From Cellvibrionaceae bacterium (lineage in GTDB: Bacteria; Pseudomonadota; Gammaproteobacteria; Pseudomonadales; Cellvibrionaceae): a stretch of 23,667 nt of DNA. Below the pieces are notes generated by a model. That model saw only the letters and a program-made list of their open reading frames with translations, was not told the DNA's origin and made no database searches. The translations under genes were made by a program, and so were the position numbers. The DNA lies in contig JAGKWU010000030.1 in assembly GCA_021151695.1 (NCBI GenBank), positions 1 through 23,667 on the forward strand, read 5' to 3'. This document shows, piece after piece, positions 6,895 through 13,624 of the stretch; within the stretch, counting starts at the first letter, position 1; every line of letters starts with the position of its first letter.

Positions 6895-6925
6895 AACATA
6901 AGAAGTATTGACAGCGCTGTCAATA
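6895..6925 (-). promoter_or_regulatory. promoter overlapped by a perfect 20-bp operator palindrome
   Basis: TATTGACAGCGCTGTCAATA (6906-6925) is a perfect palindrome with a central CG. Read on the - strand, it supplies a consensus -35 TTGACA (6923-6918). After a 17-base spacer comes a -10 TATGTT (6900-6895). The start codon of the coiled-coil gene is at 6853. A dimeric repressor bound here would block polymerase. The form (TTGACAGC/GCTGTCAA with CG centre) resembles LacI/GalR-family operators of polysaccharide-degrading gammaproteobacteria, but the regulator is not in the window. Confidence 0.7.
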
Positions 6926-7096
6926 GGCTGATGATAGTTTTTCCGGGAGGTTGTTTTTTGGCGGCAATATCGACGATTTTCAGGTATTTTAATGATTTAT
7001 CATGATATTTATATGATAAAGGCTCGGGCGCGGTTGGCGAGGACGATATTTTGTTTTTGCCGGGGGCCCAATTGATGCCTGTGCCGGCGTGAGCAT

Positions 7097-7160
7097 AGAG
7101 CAAGGTCCATAACCAGAGGGCGCAAGCCTATGGCGAGAGAGCGCAAGTCCATGGACAGAG
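7097..7160. repeat. short tandem repeat, about 21-bp unit
   Basis: Successive units start at 7097, 7115, 7136 and 7157, each opening with AGAG and continuing as a degenerate GCGCAAG-CC-ATGG. The two central units are 21 bases and the first is 18. The array lies immediately after the comF stop, in the roughly 310-base gene-free stretch 6854-7163. That stretch otherwise shows only the operator/promoter at 6895-6925; the rest (6926-7096) holds nothing I can name. Confidence 0.6.
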
Positions 7161-7163
7161 CGC

Positions 7164-7928
7164 CTAGCTGTGCGGTGTACGCGCCAGCGCCCAAAGCTGC
7201 ACGTCTGTCGCGCCAGCTTTGCGCAGCAGCCGGCTCAGCTCGCGCGCCGTGGCGGTAGTGGTGACTACATCGTCTACCAGGGCGATATGTTTGCCGGCGA
7301 CCAACTCCGGGCGGCTGATGGCGAAGGCGTTGCGCAGGTTGCGCTGGCGCTGGTCGCGGCTCAAGCCCTGCTGGGATGGCGCTTGTTTGTGGCGGCGAAC
7401 CAGCTTGCTCGCCAAGGGAATTCCCAGCTGCTTTGCCAGTATCCCGGCCAGCAGGTCGGCTTGATTAAATCCACGCTTCCAGCGCCTTAGCCAGTGCATG
7501 GGTGTGGGGATAATCAGATCCGGTACCTGCCAGTTCGGGTTTTCCTGATGGCAGTGTTCCAGGTAGTCAGCAAGGAGTTTCCCCAGTAGCTCACCGCTGG
7601 CCAGATGGCGGCGATATTTAAAGCCCTGGATGATGCCGTCGAGCGGATATTGGTAGCTGAAGGGGATATGGCTGTGGCTGAAGTTAGGCGGTTGGTGCAG
7701 GCATTGGCCGCAGTGCTCACCGCTACCCGGCAAGCTCAGTCCGCAGATTTTGCAGCGCTGTTGGGAATCTATAAATGGCAGGTCGTACAGGCAGCCACCA
7801 CAGAGATTGGGAAGTGCTGAGTCGCCCAGCGGGCCTGTGCAGAGCAGGCATTGACTGGATAGCAACTGTTGACCGAAGGCGCCAGTCAGCTGCTGCAGGC
7901 GATTGAAAAAGTATATGGGGAGTTTCAT
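7164..7928 (-). CDS. comF: ComF-family phosphoribosyltransferase
   Basis: This is a 254-residue protein of the ComF/GntX family, associated with DNA uptake or use in several bacteria. The N-terminal double zinc-ribbon region has cysteine pairs CLLC, CGGC, CKIC and CGQC (roughly residues 27-77). A type I phosphoribosyltransferase domain follows, with PTPMHWLRRWKRGFNQA and the PRPP-binding loop IALVDDVVTTTATA near the C-terminus. The start at 7928 is chosen for AAGGA eight bases upstream; the frame remains open for 21 more codons to 7991 without a ribosome site. It lies just before the biotin locus, as in Pseudomonas, but on the opposite strand and separated by two HDOD genes. Confidence 0.88.
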   Translation of the reverse strand: MKLPIYFFNRLQQLTGAFGQQLLSSQCLLCTGPLGDSALPNLCGGCLYDLPFIDSQQRCKICGLSLPGSGEHCGQCLHQPPNFSHSHIPFSYQYPLDGIIQGFKYRRHLASGELLGKLLADYLEHCHQENPNWQVPDLIIPTPMHWLRRWKRGFNQADLLAGILAKQLGIPLASKLVRRHKQAPSQQGLSRDQRQRNLRNAFAISRPELVAGKHIALVDDVVTTTATARELSRLLRKAGATDVQLWALARTPHS

Positions 7929-8050
7929 CTGTACGTCCTTGTGGTTGTCTTGGCTATGTCTGGCCTGAATCTGTGACCTGGAGTGTAGCAATCAGTCGTC
8001 TGAAAGTCGTCAGGGCTTTGCAGTCCAACGGTTATTGTCATTGGCGGTTA

Positions 8051-8078
8051 TTGTAATCGGCAGCGGCTCGCCTAGGCT
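8051..8078 (+). promoter_or_regulatory. promoter of the first HDOD gene
   Basis: TTGTAA (8051-8056), a 16-base spacer and TAGGCT (8073-8078, followed by TA) lie about 40 bases before the gene. The same -35, spacer length and extended -10 (CTAGGCTTA) recur before the second HDOD gene, which strengthens both calls. Confidence 0.6.
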
Positions 8079-8119
8079 TAAACCACAGGCAAGTGGAACG
8101 GAGGCGTCAGGTGACTAGC

Positions 8120-8980
8120 ATGCAGGCGGATTACACTATCTATCGCGAGGTGGTGGCCCAGCTCATGAGCGGTCAGGAGGAGTTGCCCGGCCTGCCCAGT
8201 GTGACGCTGGATATCCGCAATGCATTGTCGCGCGATGATATTCCCCTCGGTCTGCTTACCAAGCTTATCGCTCGCGATCCTTCACTCAGCGCGCTGTTGC
8301 TCAAATACGCCTCCAGCGGGCTCATGCATGGTCATGCGGCGCCGCAAACCCTGATGGAGGTGATCCGGTTGCTGGGGGTGGGACAGGTGGAGCGGATCAC
8401 CATGCTGCACTCGGTCAAAAGCCTTTTTACCTTGCATTCTGCCGGGCATAAAAAGCTGTTTATGGAGGCTTGGGAGCGGCTGATCCTCAAGTCCAGTATC
8501 TGCGCCTTTCTTGCTCGCGTCCTTGGTGGCCCCCAGGGGCGAGTCTCGCCCGACCACGCGTTGCTCGGCAGTTTGCTCAGTGAGATAGGGACCCTGGCAG
8601 TGCTCTCTGCCTTTAAGGCGCGTGACAGTATTCCCTCGCGTGATGTTTACGTGTCGCTCTGCCGCGAATATTCCAAATCCCTGGGGGTGATTATGCTCAC
8701 CAAATGGTCGGTGGATGAGGAGTATATCCAGCTGGTACGCAAAACCGGCAACTGGCAGGCGGACGCAGAGCAGGGTTTCGGTTTGATTGATGTGGTTAAT
8801 CTGGGGCTATTTCATGCGCTCAAACAGCGTGTCGCCAGCCATAGTTTGCCACCGATCACCAGCTTGACCGGCTATCAAAAACTCGAGCCGCCCTACAACT
8901 TCCTCACTCACACCGGCGAGCTGGAGTCGGTGGCTATGCGTCGTTCCGAGATAGAGCGTATAGCCGCTAACCTCCACTGA
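8120..8980 (+). CDS. HDOD-domain protein (paralogue 1)
   Basis: HDOD proteins are inactive relatives of HD phosphohydrolases that act as signalling scaffolds, often in c-di-GMP or motility pathways. This 286-residue protein is HDOD alone, with no GGDEF, EAL or receiver partner. It shows the opening ELPGLPSVTLDIRNALS, LLTKLIARDPSLSALLLKYASS and IRLLGVGQVERITMLHSVKSLF (about residues 20-105), then DHALLGSLLSEIGTLAVLSAF. The ATG at 8120 (MQADYTIY) has AGGTG six bases upstream and aligns with the start of its neighbour; a GTG at 8093 is less likely. It is clearly homologous along its length to the gene at 9132, so the pair arose by tandem duplication. Confidence 0.85.
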   Translation: MQADYTIYREVVAQLMSGQEELPGLPSVTLDIRNALSRDDIPLGLLTKLIARDPSLSALLLKYASSGLMHGHAAPQTLMEVIRLLGVGQVERITMLHSVKSLFTLHSAGHKKLFMEAWERLILKSSICAFLARVLGGPQGRVSPDHALLGSLLSEIGTLAVLSAFKARDSIPSRDVYVSLCREYSKSLGVIMLTKWSVDEEYIQLVRKTGNWQADAEQGFGLIDVVNLGLFHALKQRVASHSLPPITSLTGYQKLEPPYNFLTHTGELESVAMRRSEIERIAANLH

Positions 8981-9068
8981 TAATCCCCTGTGAAATAGCT
9001 CGTTTGCACCAGTTTGGCGCGCCTTTTTTACAGTTGGGCTTGCGGTGGTTTTAATTCCGGTCGTGGCG

Positions 9069-9096
9069 TTGTAAATGCCGTGGGATCTTCTAGGCT
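9069..9096 (+). promoter_or_regulatory. promoter of the second HDOD gene
   Basis: TTGTAA (9069-9074), a 16-base spacer and TAGGCT (9091-9096, again within CTAGGCTTA) match the promoter of the first copy although the spacer bases differ. The two genes therefore probably have separate but co-regulated transcripts. Confidence 0.6.
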
Positions 9097-9131
9097 TAGG
9101 GTAGTTTCCGTGTTTTGGTAAGGATTTTTTT

Positions 9132-9995
9132 GTGGTGGATGTCGTTGATCCCGATTACGCAACATACAGTGCAGTAGTATCCAGATTGCTGGCCAGCCAG
9201 GACAATCTGCCCAACCTGCCTGAGACAACTCTCGAAATTCGTGCCGCCCTGGCGCGCCCTGATGTGTCTATAGCTTCTCTCAGTAAACTGCTTTCCTATG
9301 ATCCGCAATTGAGTCAGGTGCTGCTGCGCTATGCCTCTAGCGTCATGATGCACAACCATATGCCGCCGCAGTCCCTGTTTGATGTGGTACGGATACTGGG
9401 GATGGCCCAGGTGGAGCGCATCGTCATGCTGCACTCGGTAAAATCCCTGTTTAGTGGTAACACCCAGGCCTATACCCGCATGTTTGTTGTGGCTTGGGAC
9501 AGGCTGGTGCAAAAGGCGGCCATCAGCTCCCTGATCGCCAAAAAAGTAGGGCGCCTTGCTCCCGACAATGCATTGCTTGGATCGCTGCTGAGCGAGGTGG
9601 GTACCCTTGCCGTGCTCTCCTGCTTCAAAATCGGCGACCTCCATGTGCCCAACCGCGAAACCTATGTCAGCCTTTGCCGCGAGCACGCCAAAAGCCTGGG
9701 TATACTCCTGCTGCAAAAATGGGAGATGGATGAGGAATATATCCAGTTGATTCGTCAGGTCGGCAACTGGCACGCGGCTGAAAACGAGCCGTTTGGGCTG
9801 CTGGATGTAGTTAACCTCGGCCTCTATCACTCGCTCAAAGCGCGCATGACGGCCAATCGCCTGCCCCATATAAGTACGCTCACTGCCTACGACAAGCTGC
9901 CTGAAAAACACAATGCCATCACCGATACCAGCGAGCTGGAGATGGTGGTGCTCAATCGCGAAGACATTCGCGCGATTGCCGATAGCCTCTACTAG
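9132..9995 (+). CDS. HDOD-domain protein (paralogue 2)
   Basis: A 287-residue HDOD-only protein, closely similar to the gene at 8120. Shared blocks include NLPNLPETTLEIRAAL, LSYDPQLSQVLLRYASS, VRILGMAQVERIVMLHSVKSLF, DNALLGSLLSEVGTLAVLSCF and DEEYIQLIRQVGNW. The GTG at 9132 is favoured by GGTAAGGA seven bases upstream; a second GTG follows directly. Divergence lies mainly in the middle loop after AKKVGRL and at the C-terminus. There is no catalytic HD pair. Partner proteins are not in the window; the downstream biotin genes are separated by their own promoter, so a biotin role is not implied. Confidence 0.85.
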   Translation: MVDVVDPDYATYSAVVSRLLASQDNLPNLPETTLEIRAALARPDVSIASLSKLLSYDPQLSQVLLRYASSVMMHNHMPPQSLFDVVRILGMAQVERIVMLHSVKSLFSGNTQAYTRMFVVAWDRLVQKAAISSLIAKKVGRLAPDNALLGSLLSEVGTLAVLSCFKIGDLHVPNRETYVSLCREHAKSLGILLLQKWEMDEEYIQLIRQVGNWHAAENEPFGLLDVVNLGLYHSLKARMTANRLPHISTLTAYDKLPEKHNAITDTSELEMVVLNREDIRAIADSLY

Positions 9996-10016
9996 CTCCT
10001 CCCTCAATAATGCACC

Positions 10017-10070
10017 CTGTTAACCTGTAAGTTGATTTCAGGTTGACAGGGGCGCTTCGCTCGTTAAGAT
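10017..10070 (+). promoter_or_regulatory. BirA-type biotin operator and bioB promoter
   Basis: CTGTTAACCTG (10017-10027) and CAGGTTGACAG (10039-10049) are inverted repeats with one mismatch. They match the known BirA pattern TTGTnAACC-N14/16-GGTTnACAA (here a 15-base spacer between AACC and GGTT). The right half contains the -35 TTGACA (10043-10048), and the -10 TAAGAT (10065-10070) follows after 16 bases. Biotin-loaded BirA bound here would exclude polymerase, giving end-product repression of bioB and probably the genes after it. Confidence 0.82.
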
Positions 10071-10098
10071 AGCGGTAATCTTCAAAATGGATGCCGCT

Positions 10099-11160
10099 AT
10101 GAACGCTTCTACCCAACCTTTTCCCCTGCGTCACGACTGGACCCGAGCCGAGATTCAGGCCCTGTTTGATTTGCCCTTTAGCGACCTGATGTTCCAGGCC
10201 CAAAGCGTGCACCGCGCCTTTTTTAATCCCAACGAAGTGCAAGTGAGCACCCTCTGCTCCATCAAAACCGGCGCCTGCCCGGAAGACTGTGCTTACTGCC
10301 CGCAATCTGCCCGTTACGACACTGGCCTTGAGCGCGAAAAGCTGATGGCGGTGGAAAAGGTTATCGAAGAAGCCAAAGCCGCAAAAGCCAGCGGTGCGAC
10401 ACGCTTCTGCATGGGGGCCGCCTGGCGTTCACCCAAAAATCGCGACATGCCATATGTCACCACTATGGTGAAAGGTGTGAAAGAGCTGGGCCTCGAAACC
10501 TGCATGACACTGGGTATGCTCGACGAAGCCCAGGCGCAAGAGCTGGCCGACGCCGGCCTCGACTACTACAACCACAACCTCGATACCTCGCCCGAGTACT
10601 ACGGCGAAATCATCACTACCCGCACCTATCAGGATCGCCTGGAAACCCTCGCCAACGTGCGCAAGGCCGGTATGAAAGTCTGCTGCGGCGGTATCGTAGG
10701 TATGGGCGAAGAAGTGAATGATCGTGCAGGCTTGTTGCAGCAACTCGCCAACATGCCCGACCACCCTGAATCCGTGCCCATCAACATGCTGGTAAAAGTC
10801 GGCGGTACACCGCTAGCTGAAGAAGCTGATCTTGATCCGTTTGATTTCATCCGCACCATAGCGGTTGCGCGCATCATCATGCCGCAATCTCATGTGCGCT
10901 TGTCCGCCGGCCGCGAACAGATGAACGACCAGACGCAAGCCATGGCTTTCCTCGCCGGCGCCAACTCGATTTTCTACGGTGAAAAACTGCTCACTACGCC
11001 CAATCCTGAAGCCAACAAAGACATGCAACTCTTCAGGCGCTTGGGCATAAAGCCAGAAGCTTACGAAGTGCATGAGGACGAAGACGAACAGGAAGCGGCA
11101 ATTGCGCACCAGTTGCAAGAAGCGAAGATGGACGAGTTTTTTTATAACGCCGCAAAGTAA
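10099..11160 (+). CDS. bioB: biotin synthase
   Basis: Radical SAM enzyme inserting sulfur into dethiobiotin, the last step of biotin synthesis. The radical-SAM cluster motif is GACPEDCAYC (C60, C64, C67 from this start). Ligands for the second, sulfur-donating iron-sulfur cluster lie in FCMGAAW, TCMTLGML and VCCGGIVG, with the arginine in HVRLSAGREQ. The sequence is full-length and complete through the FYNAA end. Two starts are possible: 10087 (MDAAMNAS) and 10099 (MNAS). The predicted transcript begins near 10077, leaving almost no leader for the first, and GGA precedes the second, so I chose 10099. Transcription is controlled by the BirA-type operator directly upstream. Confidence 0.95.
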   Translation: MNASTQPFPLRHDWTRAEIQALFDLPFSDLMFQAQSVHRAFFNPNEVQVSTLCSIKTGACPEDCAYCPQSARYDTGLEREKLMAVEKVIEEAKAAKASGATRFCMGAAWRSPKNRDMPYVTTMVKGVKELGLETCMTLGMLDEAQAQELADAGLDYYNHNLDTSPEYYGEIITTRTYQDRLETLANVRKAGMKVCCGGIVGMGEEVNDRAGLLQQLANMPDHPESVPINMLVKVGGTPLAEEADLDPFDFIRTIAVARIIMPQSHVRLSAGREQMNDQTQAMAFLAGANSIFYGEKLLTTPNPEANKDMQLFRRLGIKPEAYEVHEDEDEQEAAIAHQLQEAKMDEFFYNAAK

Positions 11161-11200
11161 ATTTTTAGCTGCAACGTAAATTTTTGATAGAGGCGAGGGA

Positions 11201-11644
11201 TTGATCGTGCAAGAAATACTGGTTCGCTATCTGCATTTTCTCGGCATTATTTTGTTGAGTAGCAGTTTGGTGGCAGAGCATTTGTTATTGAGTGTCGATG
11301 TCAGTCTGAATAAATTTCGTCGGCTGGCAATTGTCGATAGCGTTTATGGCGTGAGTGCGCTGCTGGTATTTTTTGCAGGTGGGTTATTGGCATTTGTGGT
11401 GGGCAAGCCCTCGGCGTTTTACACGCACAACTGGATTTTTAAACTCAAAGTGAGTTTGTTTTTAACAATCGGGTTGTTGTCGATTTATCCCACGATTTTC
11501 TTTATTCGCAATCGCAGAAAATTAATCAGTGATGTGATAGTGCCACGCGGCCTGGTGATGTGTATTCGCCTGGAACTGGCAATTTTAGTATGCATTCCAC
11601 TGCTGGCCGCGTTGATGGCCAAAGGTGTTGGGTTGTCGCAGTAG
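11201..11644 (+). CDS. DUF2214-family integral membrane protein
   Basis: This 147-residue, very hydrophobic protein has four probable membrane helices: about 8-28 (LHFLGIILLSSSLVAEHLLL), 45-66 (VYGVSALLVFFAGGLLAFVV), 80-99 and 119-140. The opening VRYLHFLGIILLSSSLVAEH with an intramembrane His/Glu is typical of the DUF2214 family, whose function is unknown. The start is TTG at 11201 or GTG at 11207; both have a GAGG or GAGGGA at suitable distance. It lies 40 bases after bioB in the same direction, so co-transcription is likely. No biotin role is known for the family. Confidence 0.75.
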   Translation: MIVQEILVRYLHFLGIILLSSSLVAEHLLLSVDVSLNKFRRLAIVDSVYGVSALLVFFAGGLLAFVVGKPSAFYTHNWIFKLKVSLFLTIGLLSIYPTIFFIRNRRKLISDVIVPRGLVMCIRLELAILVCIPLLAALMAKGVGLSQ

Positions 11645-11786
11645 GCGTTGGTCTTGCAGGATTAATGCTGGAAAGTTTCTTGTGGTGAGTAAACCGTTGT
11701 TCAGTAGGGGTTAATGCCAAGGGGCCTAAGGTCGCCGCCTCACAACGACTGAATAACGTTATACAAAACTATAAGGAACTTCCGCT

Positions 11787-12437
11787 ATGAAAAATTTATT
11801 TGCTGTACTTTGTTTTTGTCTGCTCTCTGTAGGCGCTCAGGCCCAAGGTTATGGTGGCCTGGGTATTGGCTACTCAGAAGCTTGCCGTACCAAGTACGAG
11901 CCGGGGTTTGCCGGCGGCGATTGTATTGAGCCTAACTTGAATGTACGCGGCTTGGTGGGCAAGCAAATTAGCGATTATTTCGCGATTGAAAGTAGCCTGG
12001 ATATTTCCTTTGGTCCCGGAAAATTAGTAGAGGATATATTCGACGCCTGGCTATCAGAGGCTACGGATGGTGCAGTCTATTCCGACCCGGACCAAACAGA
12101 GACCAATCGTTGGTCTGTTACTACCTTGGCTGTGCATGCGTTTGCAGAGTTGCCTCTGGGGGAGTCGGTGAGGTTGTTTGCCGGCCCAAGCCTCGGGGGT
12201 TCTATGGTGGATATCGATTACGATGTTACCTACTTTGGCAGTAATGACTCCAGCAGCCATTCAACGGTTCAATTTGGTTTGAATTACGGTTGGGCGGCTG
12301 GGCTCGATATATTCCAGCGTGGTGATTCCCTGGTGCGCCTGCAATGGCAAAACTGGCGCTCGCTGGATTCCAATGCAGCGAATAACAGTGAATTCAATAG
12401 CAATACCTTTACGGTAAATTTTGTCGGTTATTTTTAG
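11787..12437 (+). CDS. outer-membrane beta-barrel protein, OmpA/OmpW-like size
   Basis: The 216-residue protein has a Sec signal peptide (MKNLFAVLCFCLLSVGAQA, cleavage before QGYGGLGIGY). Alternating hydrophobic strands ending in aromatic residues follow, and a terminal Phe (TFTVNFVGYF) is the usual signal for insertion by the BAM complex. Strand-like repeats such as YGGLGIGYSEA, FAIESSLDISFG, RLFAGPSLGGSMVDIDYDV and VQFGLNYGWAAGLDIF suggest an eight-strand barrel. Two cysteines (EACRTKYE, GGDCIEP) sit in the first loop and may pair. Function is unknown. AAGGAA precedes the ATG. The gene lies 142 bases after DUF2214 and only 5 bases before bioF, an unusual insertion in a biotin operon. Confidence 0.72.
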   Translation: MKNLFAVLCFCLLSVGAQAQGYGGLGIGYSEACRTKYEPGFAGGDCIEPNLNVRGLVGKQISDYFAIESSLDISFGPGKLVEDIFDAWLSEATDGAVYSDPDQTETNRWSVTTLAVHAFAELPLGESVRLFAGPSLGGSMVDIDYDVTYFGSNDSSSHSTVQFGLNYGWAAGLDIFQRGDSLVRLQWQNWRSLDSNAANNSEFNSNTFTVNFVGYF

Positions 12438-12442
12438 GTTTC

Positions 12443-13624
12443 ATGCAAAACAATTCTCTCGACTCCCAATTAGCTCCAGCACTGGCTGAGCGCCGCGCCG
12501 CGCATTTGTACCGCGAGCGCCGCCTGTTGCAATCTGCGCAAGGGCCGCAGGTGATAGTCGATGGAAAATCCTACCTCGCATTTTGCAGCAATGATTACCT
12601 TGGGCTCGCCAATCATCCTGACGTGGTTGCTGCATTCAAAAATGCAGCAGATCAATTCGGCGTCGGTAGCGGCGCTTCTCATTTAGTGGCAGGCCACTCC
12701 AGTGAACATCACGCGCTTGAAGAAGAATTGGCTTCGTTCACTGGCCGCGACCGCGCCATTTTATTTTCCACCGGTTTTATGGCCAACACAGGCACCATTG
12801 CTGCGCTGGTAGGGCAGGGTGATGCGGTGTTTGAAGATCGTCTCAATCACGCGTCGCTGCTCGATGGCGGCCTCGCCAGCGGTGCGCGCTTCCAGCGCTT
12901 TTTACACAACGATCTCGCCAACTTACAAACCCGTTTGGAAAAAACGGACGCTGCGCGCAAATTAATTGTGGTAGATGGCATTTTCAGTATGGATGGCGAT
13001 GGTGCTCCCTTGCCTGAGCTCGCCGCGCTTGCGCAACAACACAATGCCTGGTTGATGGTGGACGATGCCCACGGTTTTGGTTGCCTGGGAAAAAACGGTG
13101 GCGGTTGCGCGGAGCATTTCAATTTATCGCAAAATGATTTACCGATTTTGATGGGCACGCTCGGTAAAGCCTTCGGCACCTTCGGTGCTTTTGTCGCCGG
13201 CAGTGAAGCCCTAATTGAAACCCTGATTCAATTTGCTCGTCCCTATATTTACACCACCGCCATGCCGCCCGCGGTTGCTGCGGCGACGCGCAAAAGTTTG
13301 CAGCTATTGCAAGCTGAACGTTGGCGACGCGAGCACTTGCAGATGTTGATTGCGCATTTTCGCGCAGGTGCGCATCAGCTTGGCTTGCAGTTGCTGGATT
13401 CTTTTTCTCCTATACAGCCTGTGATTATTGGCGATGAGTCGCGTACGCTGGCAATTGCCGAACAGTTGGCGCAGCGAGGCATTTTAATTATTGCTATACG
13501 CCCGCCAACAGTGGCTACTGGCAGCTCGCGTTTGCGCATTACTTTTTCCGCCGAACACACCAAAGCACAGGTTGATCAATTGCTGGTTGCACTTGCCGAT
13601 ATTCTCAGCGAGGCCCAGCAATGA
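12443..13624 (+). CDS. bioF: 8-amino-7-oxononanoate synthase
   Basis: Pyridoxal-phosphate enzyme condensing a pimeloyl thioester with L-alanine, the first ring-forming step of biotin synthesis. This 393-residue protein is full-length. It shows LAFCSNDYLGLANHP (about 45-59), GVGSGASHLVAGHSSEHHALE (73-93), NHASLLDG with H136 stacking on the cofactor, VDDAHGFG (D207 and H210), and the Schiff-base lysine K242 in GTLGKAFGTFGAF. The start follows AGG eight bases upstream. Its stop overlaps the start of the next gene as ATGA at 13621-13624, so translation of the BioHC fusion is coupled to it. Confidence 0.95.
   Translation: MQNNSLDSQLAPALAERRAAHLYRERRLLQSAQGPQVIVDGKSYLAFCSNDYLGLANHPDVVAAFKNAADQFGVGSGASHLVAGHSSEHHALEEELASFTGRDRAILFSTGFMANTGTIAALVGQGDAVFEDRLNHASLLDGGLASGARFQRFLHNDLANLQTRLEKTDAARKLIVVDGIFSMDGDGAPLPELAALAQQHNAWLMVDDAHGFGCLGKNGGGCAEHFNLSQNDLPILMGTLGKAFGTFGAFVAGSEALIETLIQFARPYIYTTAMPPAVAAATRKSLQLLQAERWRREHLQMLIAHFRAGAHQLGLQLLDSFSPIQPVIIGDESRTLAIAEQLAQRGILIIAIRPPTVATGSSRLRITFSAEHTKAQVDQLLVALADILSEAQQ

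Noticed and set aside
7009..7194. Small - strand frame over the 21-bp repeats as a gene
   Set aside because: It overlaps the comF end, has no ribosome site, and its repetition is explained by the DNA repeat; kept only as a finding.
9096..10007. 303-codon open frame on - opposite the second HDOD gene
   Set aside because: The + strand HDOD protein is clearly real and has a paralogue; the - frame has no identifiable family.
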